From positions 119,932 through 183,931 of the forward strand of contig NZ_BAFZ01000165.1 of the NCBI RefSeq assembly GCF_000308575.1: a DNA stretch of 64,000 nucleotides. The letters are read 5' to 3'. The notes under the pieces are model-generated. The model saw nothing but the letters and a program-made list of their open reading frames with translations. It ran no database searches and was not told the origin of the DNA. This document shows, piece by piece, positions 1 through 7,607 of the stretch. Position numbers and translations under genes: made by a program. This DNA is from Nocardia exalbida NBRC 100660 (lineage in GTDB: Bacteria > Actinomycetota > Actinomycetes > Mycobacteriales > Mycobacteriaceae). The first letter of the stretch is position 1. Each line of letters begins with the position of its first letter.

Positions 1-104
1 CCGCCGGTGAGTCTGCGCATCTCGGCGGCGACGAGCGCGGTGCCGGTGGCCTCGCTCAGGACCGCGCGGACGCCGTCGGCGAGCGTCGGCGGCGGGATGG
101 TCAC
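1..104 (-). CDS. Phosphotransferase family protein (N-terminus only)
   Basis: Only the first 34 codons are in the window, starting at a GTG that overlaps the stop of the upstream acyl-CoA dehydrogenase by 4 bp (GTGA), so the two are probably translationally coupled. The visible N-terminus (LADGVRAVLSEATG...AAEMRRLTGG) resembles the start of the APH/ACAD10-like phosphotransferases that often sit beside acyl-CoA dehydrogenases. In those proteins the RLTGG is usually followed by ASRETW. The catalytic kinase part lies outside the window, so the call rests on a short match plus context. Confidence 0.6.
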   Translation of the reverse strand, partial: MTIPPPTLADGVRAVLSEATGTALVAAEMRRLTG

Positions 105-1285
105 AGCCACGGTGCGGCTCCGGGATCGCGCAGCAGCCGCCGCGCGGCCGACATGCGGTGGACCTCGTCGGGCCCGTCGTACACGCGAGCGTATCTGGCC
201 TGCCGGTACATGCGTTCCAGCGGCGTATCGGCGGTCAGGCCGAGTGCGCCGTGCACCTGGATGGCGCGATCGATGACGTCGTGCAGCATGCGGGCGCCCC
301 AGAACTTCACCAGCCCGACCCGTACGCGGTAGTCGGCTCCGGCGTCCATCGCGCGCGCGGCGTCGAGGGTCATCAGCCGCGCGGCGTGGATCTGGGCGGC
401 GGACTCGGCGATGTAGCGGTGGATCTCGCCCTTCTCCGCCAGCAACGACCCATGGGCGAAGCGGGTGTTCGCGCGGGCGCACATCAGCTCGTAGGCGCGC
501 TGTGCCTGGCCCAGCCAGCGCATGCAGTGGAAGATCCGGCCCGCGCCGAGGCGGTCCTGCGCCACCACGAATCCCCTCCCGCGTTCTCCGAGCAGGTCGG
601 CCGCGGGCACCCGGACATCGGTGAGCCGGACTTCGTAATGATCGCTGGGGTCGTGTCCCATCGTCGGGATGGCGCGCACGATCTCGAAACCCGGTGTGTC
701 GGTCGGCACGATGATCGCGCTGATGCGCTCGTGCCTGGGCGCGCTGTCGGGCTCGGTGCGCGCGAACACGGTGCAGAACGCCGCCTGCTCGGCTGCCGTG
801 GTGAACCACTTGTGCCCGTTGATGATCCAGCTGTCGCCGTCGAGTTCGGCCCGGGTTTCGATCAGGGTCGGGTCGGAACCAGCGACATCCGGTTCGGTCA
901 GCCCGACCGAGGGCAGGATCTCCCCGGCCACCATCGGCCCGATCCACCGGCGGCGCTGCTCGTCGGTGCCGTGCCGGTGCAGCATGAGGGTGTCCTGCAT
1001 GGACACCGAGCCGACGGCCAGCTGGCCGAATTCGGAACGGCCGATGATCTCGTTGAGATAGACGAAATCGAGGAACGGCAGGCCCCCGCCCCCGACCTCG
1101 GCCGGATGGCCCAGCGCCCAGAGACCGAGTTCCTTCGCCCGCTCGCGCAGCCCGGCCAGCACCGCCCGCGCGGTGTCGCCCTCCACGGCCAAGGTCGGCT
1201 CCTGGGGGATGACCTCGTCGTCGATGAACGTGCGCAGCCGCGAGGCCGTTTCGGCCACCCTGCCCGCGGGAAGGTCGTAGGTCAT
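101..1285 (-). CDS. Acyl-CoA dehydrogenase
   Basis: A 394-aa FAD flavoprotein of usual family length. It would introduce an alpha,beta double bond into a CoA thioester and pass electrons to ETF. The middle domain carries VGLTEPDVAGSDPT, the substrate/FAD loop of the family. The C-terminal helical domain ends with the IQVHGALGLTADTPLERMYRQAR signature that includes the helix-closing Arg region. It lacks any membrane or signal segment. The ATG overlaps the stop of the SnoaL-like gene (ATGA), and its own stop overlaps the next gene, so it sits inside a coupled operon with CaiB and HMG-CoA lyase. The substrate cannot be read from sequence; a branched or dicarboxylic acyl-CoA is plausible from the HMG-CoA lyase neighbour. 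Confidence 0.93.
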   Translation of the reverse strand: MTYDLPAGRVAETASRLRTFIDDEVIPQEPTLAVEGDTARAVLAGLRERAKELGLWALGHPAEVGGGGLPFLDFVYLNEIIGRSEFGQLAVGSVSMQDTLMLHRHGTDEQRRRWIGPMVAGEILPSVGLTEPDVAGSDPTLIETRAELDGDSWIINGHKWFTTAAEQAAFCTVFARTEPDSAPRHERISAIIVPTDTPGFEIVRAIPTMGHDPSDHYEVRLTDVRVPAADLLGERGRGFVVAQDRLGAGRIFHCMRWLGQAQRAYELMCARANTRFAHGSLLAEKGEIHRYIAESAAQIHAARLMTLDAARAMDAGADYRVRVGLVKFWGARMLHDVIDRAIQVHGALGLTADTPLERMYRQARYARVYDGPDEVHRMSAARRLLRDPGAAPWL

Positions 1286-1674
1286 GCCCGACTCTCCCGG
1301 CTGGAGGTGGACGCCTCGCGCAGCGGCCGCGTCGCGGCCGAGTCGACGTATTCGTCGATTCGGGTGATGCGCGCGTCCCGGACGCGGACGAACAGGCTCG
1401 CCGGAACCTCGAGCGCGCCGAATCCCGGCAGGTGACCACGCAGGACATGTTGCTGGGCGAAGCCGTCGGGGAGCGGATAGCGGCGGATGTCCTCGTAGCG
1501 CAGATTCTCGACGGTGCGCGACAACCAGCGCAGCACCCGCAGATTCTCGGCGACGGTCTGCTCGGTGCCGTCGTCGTTGTGCCAGATCCGGGCATCGGGC
1601 GCGTACAGGTCGGTCAATGCCGTCACGTCGCCCGCGCTGACGGCGGCGAAGAAGCGTTCGGCCAGATCATTCAT
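1282..1674 (-). CDS. SnoaL/NTF2-like small protein
   Basis: 130 aa with the NTF2-like cone fold pattern: N-terminal helix AERFFAAVSAGDVTALTDLYAPDARIWHN, then a strand-rich second half ending RITRIDEYVDSA. Families with this fold include polyketide cyclases, ketosteroid isomerase-like enzymes and dehydratases. The sequence gives no certain catalytic assignment. It lies between HMG-CoA lyase (34-bp gap) and acyl-CoA dehydrogenase (4-bp overlap), so an isomerase, hydratase or binding role on an operon intermediate is likely but unproven. Confidence 0.8.
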   Translation of the reverse strand: MNDLAERFFAAVSAGDVTALTDLYAPDARIWHNDDGTEQTVAENLRVLRWLSRTVENLRYEDIRRYPLPDGFAQQHVLRGHLPGFGALEVPASLFVRVRDARITRIDEYVDSAATRPLREASTSSRESRA

Positions 1675-1708
1675 CGGATGTCCTCTTCTTCGAGCACGGT
1701 CTGCGCGG

Positions 1709-2626
1709 TCATCGCCCGAGCGGAGCGGGTGCGGGCGTCAGGCGTCCGCCGGCGCGCAGCAGGTTGCTGTCGGCCGGTTTGCCGAGCAGGCGGGAGAAAA
1801 GTCTCGCGGCGTCGAGGGTCGCGTCGAGGTCGACGCCGGTGGCGATGCCGCTGTCTTCGAACAGGTAGACCAGTTCCTCGGTGGCGATGTTCCCGCTGGC
1901 GGCGGGGGCGAACGGGCAGCCGCCGAAACCGCCCGCCGAGGCGTCGAACCGGCGGATCCCGTGCAGGTATCCGGCCCACGCGTTGGCCGAGCTCTGGCCG
2001 CGGGTGTTGTGCAGGTGCAGGCCGACGTCGACGCCGGGCGCCGCGGCACGGACCAGGTCGACCACCGCACCGGTGCGCCGCGGCGTGGCGGTGCCGACCG
2101 TATCGGCGATCGAAAGGCTGTCGGCGCCCGCGGCGATCGCGCGGGCGGCGATGGCCGCGACTCGCTCCGGCGGGGTCGGTCCGTCGAACGGGCAGTCGAA
2201 AGCGATGGCGACGATCACCTCCAGCTCACCGCCCGCGCCGTGTACCAGCTCGGCGATGGGCGCGATGAGCGCGATCGAATCCTCGGTATCGCGACCGACA
2301 TTCGCCCGGCTGTGACCGTCCGACGCCGAGACCACGTACTCGAGCCGCGTCATTCCCGCGGCGAGCGCGCGCCGAACCCCGCCCATTCCGGCGACCAGCG
2401 CGGAGAAGGCCACCTCCGGCCACCGATCCAGCTGGGCGGCGATGCGCTCGGCATCGGCGAGTGCCGGAACCGCGCGGGGCGAGACGAACGAGGTGACCTC
2501 GATGCGGCCCACGCCGGTCGCGACGAGCGCCTGGGTCAGCTCGAGCTTCGCCTCGGTCGGGAGGGGCGCCTCGATCTGCAAGCCGTCGCGCGGTCCCACC
2601 TCACGAATATCGACCCGCGCACTCAC
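1709..2626 (-). CDS. Hydroxymethylglutaryl-CoA lyase family protein
   Basis: 305-aa TIM-barrel lyase of the HMGL-like family, which cleaves HMG-CoA or a related 3-hydroxy-3-methylacyl-CoA to acetyl-CoA and a ketoacid. Conserved elements are visible: EVGPRDGLQ near residue 8 (catalytic Arg-Asp), HLHNTRGQ (metal-binding His pair) and the GGFGGCPFAP loop with the catalytic Cys. I chose the GTG at 2626 because it overlaps the CaiB stop by 4 bp and places EVGPRDG at the usual distance from the N-terminus; the longer upstream extension is antisense-like sequence. It is second in the CaiB-led operon. The true substrate could be a longer isoprenoid or sterol fragment. Confidence 0.9.
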   Translation of the reverse strand: MSARVDIREVGPRDGLQIEAPLPTEAKLELTQALVATGVGRIEVTSFVSPRAVPALADAERIAAQLDRWPEVAFSALVAGMGGVRRALAAGMTRLEYVVSASDGHSRANVGRDTEDSIALIAPIAELVHGAGGELEVIVAIAFDCPFDGPTPPERVAAIAARAIAAGADSLSIADTVGTATPRRTGAVVDLVRAAAPGVDVGLHLHNTRGQSSANAWAGYLHGIRRFDASAGGFGGCPFAPAASGNIATEELVYLFEDSGIATGVDLDATLDAARLFSRLLGKPADSNLLRAGGRLTPAPAPLGR

Positions 2627-3885
2627 GCGATCGTGCCTTGGGTGCGGAGCGTGGCGAGCCGATCCTGGTCGTAGCCGAGGAGTTCGGTGAGGACCTCGTC
2701 GGTGTGCGTGCCCGGGCGGCTCGGCCCGCCCCACCGCACGCCACCGGGTGTGTCGCTGAGCTTGGGTACCACTCCGACTCCTTTCACCGGTTCCGGATCG
2801 AACCCGTCGTCGGCTGGCCCCACCGAGGGGTCACGATGGTCGACGAAGATCTCTCGCGCGGCGAACTGCGGATCGGTCATCACCTCGGCGACGGTGTTGA
2901 CCGGACCGGCGACCACACCGAATTCGGTCAGCAGCTCGATGAGATCGGTGGCCGTGTACCCCGCCGCCCACTGCGCGATCATCTCGTCGAGTTCGTCCTG
3001 ACGTTCGCCGCGCGCGGTGTGATTGGCGTAACGGGGGTCGGATGCCAGCTCGGGCCGGCCCATCGCGGCCGCCAGCCGCCCGAACACCGTGTCCTGGTTG
3101 GCCGCGATGATCACCCACAACCCGTCCTGGGAGCGATACAGATTCGACGGCGCGATCCGGTCGAGCCGGGTGCCCGAGGGCTGCCGCACGTGTCCAGTCT
3201 TGTGATAGTCGGGAACGGTCGATTCCTGGATGGCGAGGGACGACTCGGTCAGTGCCGCGTCGACGATCTGTCCGCGCCCGGTGCGTTCCCGCACCAGCAG
3301 CGCCGCGAGAACACCTTGGCAGGCGAAGAGGCCTGCGAGACTGTCGCCGAGCGACAGCGCGATTCGCGGCGGGGCCTGCCCGGGGAATCCGTTGAGGTAT
3401 CGCAGGCCGCTGATGCCCTCGGCGACCGAGGCGTAACCCGGCCGCGACGCGTAGGGGCCGGTTTGCCCGTATCCCGACACCCGCGCGAGCACCAACCCCG
3501 GGCAGGCCGCGGACAGCACGTCGTAGCCGAGCCCCCAGCGTTCCAACGTGCCGGGACGGAAGCTCTCCACCACCACGTCCGCGGTGCGCACCAGTTCCAG
3601 GAACACCTCGCGCCCCGCCTCGGTGCGCAGGTCGAGGCTCACGCACCGTTTGTTGCGCGCGTGCACCGACCAGAAGTACTGATGCCCGCCCGCCGCCTGG
3701 CCCCATTCCCGGAGGGGATCCGGGCGGTCGGGGGCTTCGATCTTGATGACATCGGCGCCCAGATCACCGAGGAGCCTGCCGCAGTACGGACCGGCGATCA
3801 ACGTCCCGAGTTCCAGCACGCGGTACCCGTCGAGCGCGCCAGGGGGTGCCTGCGCGTGCGCGCCGGGCTGTGCGTCCATTGTCAT
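2623..3885 (-). CDS. CaiB/BaiF family CoA transferase
   Basis: 420 aa, typical of class III CoA transferases that move CoA between acids through an enzyme-bound anhydride. The N-terminus LDGYRVLELGTLIAGPYCGRLLGDLGADVIKIEAP is the hallmark of the family. Further family blocks are NKRCVSLDLRTEAGREVF and VVESFRPGTLERWGLGYD. The start at 3885 is backed by AGGAGG about 9 bp upstream; a second in-frame ATG lies two codons in. It leads an operon with HMG-CoA lyase, a SnoaL-like protein and acyl-CoA dehydrogenase, so it probably activates the acid that this pathway degrades. A TetR gene lies 121 bp upstream on the same strand. Confidence 0.93.
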   Translation of the reverse strand: MTMDAQPGAHAQAPPGALDGYRVLELGTLIAGPYCGRLLGDLGADVIKIEAPDRPDPLREWGQAAGGHQYFWSVHARNKRCVSLDLRTEAGREVFLELVRTADVVVESFRPGTLERWGLGYDVLSAACPGLVLARVSGYGQTGPYASRPGYASVAEGISGLRYLNGFPGQAPPRIALSLGDSLAGLFACQGVLAALLVRERTGRGQIVDAALTESSLAIQESTVPDYHKTGHVRQPSGTRLDRIAPSNLYRSQDGLWVIIAANQDTVFGRLAAAMGRPELASDPRYANHTARGERQDELDEMIAQWAAGYTATDLIELLTEFGVVAGPVNTVAEVMTDPQFAAREIFVDHRDPSVGPADDGFDPEPVKGVGVVPKLSDTPGGVRWGGPSRPGTHTDEVLTELLGYDQDRLATLRTQGTIA

Positions 3886-4006
3886 GATGGCTTGCCTCCT
3901 CGGGGAAATGGCGACGCGGCGGGAGCTGCCGCAGCGGGCGACACCTCGGTAGGCTCGCCGGATTCCGCACGCGGGTAAGGGGTTCGTCGATACGACCCGT
4001 CGGTGG

Positions 4007-4639
4007 TCAGTGCCCTCGATCGAGCCCGAGCGCGCCGACGCACATCTGATCGAGGGTCTCCAGCAGCGCCTCTTCGTTCGCGTCGTCACCCTGGATCAAC
4101 CACAGGTACAGGGTGTGATCGACCATCGCGGCCATCGCACGGGCCGCCAGCTCCGGGTCGAGGTTCGCGCGTACCAAGCCGTCGGACTGCCAGCGGGCGA
4201 TGGCACGCGAGGTCCGGTCGATCAGCTGGCGGCGATGCTCGTGACGCAGCAGGCGGAAATCGTCGTTGATGGTCGCGACCTGTTCGATGATCGCCATCAT
4301 CAGCGCGTTGCGCCGGTATGCCCGGTAGTACGACCGGTTCGAGGCGATCAATTTCTCGGCGGGGGACAGATCCGTCTCCGCGGGTTCGCGGCGGTGCATA
4401 TCCTCGAAGAGCCGATTGCTCAATTCGCCGAAGACGTCTTCCTTCGATTCGAAATAGCGATAGAACGTTCCGTAGGAGACCCCGGCCTCTTGAGCGATCT
4501 GCTCCACCCGAGCGTCCAGGAAACCGACTGTCTCGAAGACCTTTCGCGCCGCGTCCAGCAGCGCGTCACGCGTCTTTCGGCCCCGCGGGGTGAGCGTGTC
4601 CACCGGGGCGGGGGAGCTATTGACAGATGACTTCGCCAC
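4007..4639 (-). CDS. TetR family transcriptional regulator
   Basis: 210 aa with an N-terminal HTH around residues 30-65 (RVEQIAQEAGVSYGTFYRYFESKEDVF), which is a clear TetR DNA-recognition pattern, and an all-helical ligand domain. It lies between the acyl-CoA operon on the same strand and a divergent VOC/CMD-like gene pair. A 27-bp palindrome starts 18 bp upstream of its start codon, so it likely represses itself and the divergent pair and perhaps the acyl-CoA operon. The ligand is probably an acyl-CoA or the pathway substrate (inference). Confidence 0.92.
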   Translation of the reverse strand: MAKSSVNSSPAPVDTLTPRGRKTRDALLDAARKVFETVGFLDARVEQIAQEAGVSYGTFYRYFESKEDVFGELSNRLFEDMHRREPAETDLSPAEKLIASNRSYYRAYRRNALMMAIIEQVATINDDFRLLRHEHRRQLIDRTSRAIARWQSDGLVRANLDPELAARAMAAMVDHTLYLWLIQGDDANEEALLETLDQMCVGALGLDRGH

Positions 4640-4656
4640 GGGACAGACTATTCACC

Positions 4657-4683
4657 AAGATGACATGACTGTCAAGTCATCTT
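4657..4683. promoter_or_regulatory. 27-bp palindrome, probable TetR operator
   Basis: The site is symmetric about position 4670: outer arms AAGATGAC and GTCATCTT, inner arms TGAC and GTCA, with only the positions at 4665 and 4675 breaking symmetry. It lies in the divergent gap between the TetR gene (start 4639) and the VOC gene (start 4747). Size, symmetry and position fit a TetR-dimer operator. No footprint evidence exists here, so the pairing with the adjacent regulator is inferred. Confidence 0.75.
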
Positions 4684-4746
4684 TGTCGGTCGTCAGTGAC
4701 CGAAAGCTCGAGACGGCGACCATTGTCGCTCATCGGAAGGATTGCC

Positions 4747-5313
4747 ATGAACGCTTCCAATTCGAAATTCGAACTGCGCGGAATCAATCACCTGGCCCTG
4801 GTGTGCTCCGATATGCGCCGGACGATCGATTTCTACTCCGGAACGCTGGGTATGCCCCTGATCAAGACCATCGAGCTGCCCGGCGATCTGGGACAGCACT
4901 TCTTCTTCGACTGCGGCAACGGCAACACCCTTGCCTTCTTCTGGCTGGCCGACGCTCCCGATCCCGTTCCCGGCGTATCGGCGCCCAGGGGCCTGCCCGA
5001 CGCCGGTGAACTCGTCAGCGCGGTGGGTTCGATGAACCACGTCGCCTTCGCCGTCCCGCCGGAGCTGTTCGACGAGTACTACCGGCGGTTGCAAGCCGAG
5101 GGGATCCAGGTCAGCCGCGTGCTCAACCACGACGACAGCCGGGCCGGGGTGTCGCGAGAGGTTCATCCCGGAACTTTCGTCCGGTCGTTCTACTTCCGGG
5201 ATCCCGACGGAGCGCTACTCGAATTCGCGTGCTGGACGCGGACATTCACGGACGCGGATGTGTCGCACGAGCCGAAGACCGCCGCCGACCGCCGCGTTCC
5301 CGCGTCGCACTGA
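4747..5313 (+). CDS. VOC (glyoxalase/extradiol dioxygenase-like) protein
   Basis: 188 aa made of two beta-alpha-beta-beta-beta modules. The start INHLALVCSDMRRTIDFYSGTLGMPLIKT and the later MNHVAFAVPPELFDEYYRRLQAEGIQVSR / FYFRDPDGALLEFACW show the paired VOC repeats. Potential metal ligands are His in INHLAL, His in MNHVAF and Glu in LLEFACW. The ATG at 4747 is preceded by GGAAGG. Enzymes of this superfamily include ring-cleaving dioxygenases, lyases and epimerases, and the reaction is not determined. It is first in a two-gene unit divergent from the TetR gene and probably controlled by the palindrome. Confidence 0.87.
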   Translation: MNASNSKFELRGINHLALVCSDMRRTIDFYSGTLGMPLIKTIELPGDLGQHFFFDCGNGNTLAFFWLADAPDPVPGVSAPRGLPDAGELVSAVGSMNHVAFAVPPELFDEYYRRLQAEGIQVSRVLNHDDSRAGVSREVHPGTFVRSFYFRDPDGALLEFACWTRTFTDADVSHEPKTAADRRVPASH

Positions 5314-5331
5314 GCCGAAAGGAACCCCGCC

Positions 5332-5973
5332 ATGCCCCGACTGCGCGAAGTGCCTCGCGCCGAAGTCACCGACGAGAAGATCCTGTTCTTCTACGACCGG
5401 CTGTTCGGCCCCGACAAGGACCCCGCCGTCGATCACGGCACGATCCATGCCACACCCGGCGACTGGTGGACGGTGTTCGCGCAATCGCCGGAGGTGTTCC
5501 GGCACGCCGTGCGCGGTTTCGGCGTCTACCGCAACGCGACCCTCGATCCGGCATTGCGCGAATTGGGCCAGAGCCGGGCCGGTTACGCCCGCGGCAGTCA
5601 ATTCGTCTTCTCCCAGCACTGCAAGCAGATGCGCTCGCTCGGCGTCCCCGAAGCGAAGATCGCGGCGATCCCGCACTGGCAGATCAGCGCCTGCTTCTCT
5701 GTGCTCGAACGGGCCGTGCTCGCCTACACCGACGCGCTCGTCTACGACGGTGGACGCGTGTCGGACGAGGTGTTCGCGGTGTTGCAAGCCGAACTCACCG
5801 ATCAGGAGATCCTCGAGCTCACCTACATCACCACCCTCTACGACATGCATGCCACCATCTGCCGTGCGCTGCGTCTGGAATACGACGACCGGCCCGAACC
5901 GGTGGAGGAAGTGCGACTGCCCGAAGGCGTGCAGGCCCGCGACCTTTCCGCGGATCTGTCGGGTACCGGCTAG
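5332..5973 (+). CDS. Carboxymuconolactone decarboxylase-like protein
   Basis: 213-aa helical protein of the CMD/AhpD-like superfamily. The core YARGSQFVFSQHCKQMRSLGVPEAKIAAIPHW followed by FSVLERAVLAYTDAL and the late LTYITTLYDMHATICRAL match CMD helices. It has a single Cys next to His rather than the CxxC of AhpD peroxidases, so a lactone decarboxylase or lyase-type role is more likely than peroxidase. It follows the VOC gene by 18 bp with a GAAAGGAA ribosome site, so the pair is co-transcribed. Confidence 0.85.
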   Translation: MPRLREVPRAEVTDEKILFFYDRLFGPDKDPAVDHGTIHATPGDWWTVFAQSPEVFRHAVRGFGVYRNATLDPALRELGQSRAGYARGSQFVFSQHCKQMRSLGVPEAKIAAIPHWQISACFSVLERAVLAYTDALVYDGGRVSDEVFAVLQAELTDQEILELTYITTLYDMHATICRALRLEYDDRPEPVEEVRLPEGVQARDLSADLSGTG

Positions 5974-6048
5974 GCGGAGGGCGACTCGGTGCGGGGCTGT
6001 TTCCTTCGGCTTCGCGCCGGTGTTGTCGGCTCGATCGGCGCGGAATAA

Positions 6049-6354
6049 GCTGCGGGCTCCTACGGGGCCGCGAAGGCGGCGTTGGCGGCATGGTCGGCGG
6101 GGTTGTCGGCGCAGCTGGCGCCGCGAGGCGTCACGGTGAACACGGTCGCGCCGGGGTATATCGCGGACACCGATTTCTTCCAGGGGCAGCTGAGCGAGCA
6201 ACGACGCGCGCAGTCGATCGACTCCACACACGACAAACGCGCGGGCGATCCGGACGATGTCACCGGGTTGATCGAATTCCTGGCGTCGCCGCACGCCCGG
6301 CACATCACGGGCCAGACGCTACATGTCAACGGCGGTGCGCACACGACCAGATGA
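6049..6354 (+). pseudogene. C-terminal remnant of a short-chain dehydrogenase
   Basis: Reading in one frame from 6049 gives the catalytic SYGAAK (YxxxK) followed by WSAGLSAQLAPRGVTVNTVAPGYI, the DDVTGLIEFLASPHARHITGQTLHVNGG tail and a normal stop. This is the C-terminal 40 percent of a classical SDR. The codon directly before it is TAA at 6046, and the glycine-rich NAD-binding half is absent from the preceding sequence. I read it as a decayed gene with its 5' part deleted; an internal GTG or ATG could still yield a non-enzymatic fragment. Confidence 0.8.
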
Positions 6355-6776
6355 TCGCCGGCATACGGGCGGCTGGTTCTGCCGCCCAGGTCCCACGGTG
6401 GTGCTGAACCATTGCTGCCGTGCGACTCTCGGTGCGGATCGACGAGACCCCACATGTTCGGCCCGAACCGATCAGCCGATCCCAGCGCTGCGTGAGAATG
6501 CCGTCGCGCGGAGTACCCGTGGCGGTGCGCACCGGCCCCGGCTGCGCACCGGGCCGGTGCACAGCGGTTGTGTTCGCGCTGATCGCAATCCTGTGCGCGG
6601 GCGCGAGTACCCGATTGAATCGGGTATCACCGGCGTTCTTCGCTGCCTGAGAGGAGCCGCCGACGCCTCGACCGGAGACGTGTCGGCCTCGGACTGCCGA
6701 GAGCGGCGCGACCGAGGCGCCGGTCTTCGGCAGCGCCGACCCGGGAACAGGCAGAGCCTCAGACCAGGAGCACCAC
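6355..6776. other. Gap of 422 bp with a strong hairpin
   Basis: No credible gene. A bulged hairpin spans 6525-6562: ACCGGCCC (6531-6538) pairs perfectly with GGGCCGGT (6551-6558), extended by GTGC and GCAC. It lacks a T-tract. It could be a terminator for sequence upstream or a relic of the event that broke the SDR. The rest is probably the promoter region of the DUF1684 gene, but I see no clear hexamers. Confidence 0.45.
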
Positions 6777-7607
6777 ATGACAGCGCAGGCCACCGCCGCA
6801 ACTCCGACCGACGCCTTCGTCGCCGACTGGCAGGACTGGCACCGCACGCAGGATTCGAGACTTGCCGATCCGCACGGATTCCTGGCCATCACCGCGCTGC
6901 ACTGGCTCACCGAAGAGCCACAACGATTCCCCGACGCGCCGGGCGCTTGGTCCACCGGCGCCGATGGCGTCACAGTGGTTCTCGACGACGGTGACGAGCT
7001 GGTGGTCGACGGGGTATCGGTGCGCGGTCGGCATGTCTTCGGCGCCATCCCCGAACGCGGTGGCCTGAACGCCGTGTGGGGTGACGCGGTGATCGAGGTG
7101 GCCAAGCGCGGCGGATACGACATCGTTCGCCCGCGGCATCCGGACAACCCGCTGCGCACGGCATTTCACGGCACCCCCGCCTACGCGCCGCACCCGAAGT
7201 GGGTGGTCACCGGCCGCTATGTCGCCTTCCCCGAGCCGCGTCCGACCACGGTCGGCGCCGCTGTCGAAGGACTCGAACACGTTTATGACGCGCCGGGCCG
7301 GGTGGAGTTCGAGCTGGACGGCCGGGCGCTGCGCCTGACCGCGTTCCCCGGCAAGGATCCCGGCAGCCTGACCGTCCTGTTCACCGACGAGACCTCGGGG
7401 GTCACCACTTACGCCGCCAATCGCGTCCTGCACCTGTCCCCGCCCGGCGAGGACGGATCGGTGCAGCTGGACTTCAACCGATCCGCGAACCTGCCGTGCG
7501 CCTACACCGACCTGGCGACCTGCCCGTTGCCGCCGGCGGAGAACCGCCTGCCGGTCGCGATCGAAGCGGGTGCGAAGCTCCCGTACGAGCGCGGCGGAAC
7601 CCGATGA
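6777..7607 (+). CDS. DUF1684 domain protein
   Basis: 276 aa. The C-terminal half has the DUF1684 blocks: TVLFTDETSGVTTYAANRVLHL, then DFNRSANLPCAYTDLATCPLPPAENRLPVAIEAG. The N-terminal half FVADWQDWHRTQDSRLADPHGFLAITALHWL is also the family start. The function of DUF1684 is unknown; members are soluble and common in actinobacteria. It overlaps the start of a luciferase-like flavin oxidoreductase by 4 bp (ATGA), so the two are made together. Confidence 0.9.
   Translation: MTAQATAATPTDAFVADWQDWHRTQDSRLADPHGFLAITALHWLTEEPQRFPDAPGAWSTGADGVTVVLDDGDELVVDGVSVRGRHVFGAIPERGGLNAVWGDAVIEVAKRGGYDIVRPRHPDNPLRTAFHGTPAYAPHPKWVVTGRYVAFPEPRPTTVGAAVEGLEHVYDAPGRVEFELDGRALRLTAFPGKDPGSLTVLFTDETSGVTTYAANRVLHLSPPGEDGSVQLDFNRSANLPCAYTDLATCPLPPAENRLPVAIEAGAKLPYERGGTR

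Noticed and set aside
6600..6776. Possible riboswitch in the leader of the DUF1684 gene
   Set aside because: The GC-rich inverted segments do not match a glycine, cobalamin, SAM or TPP riboswitch core that I can recognise.
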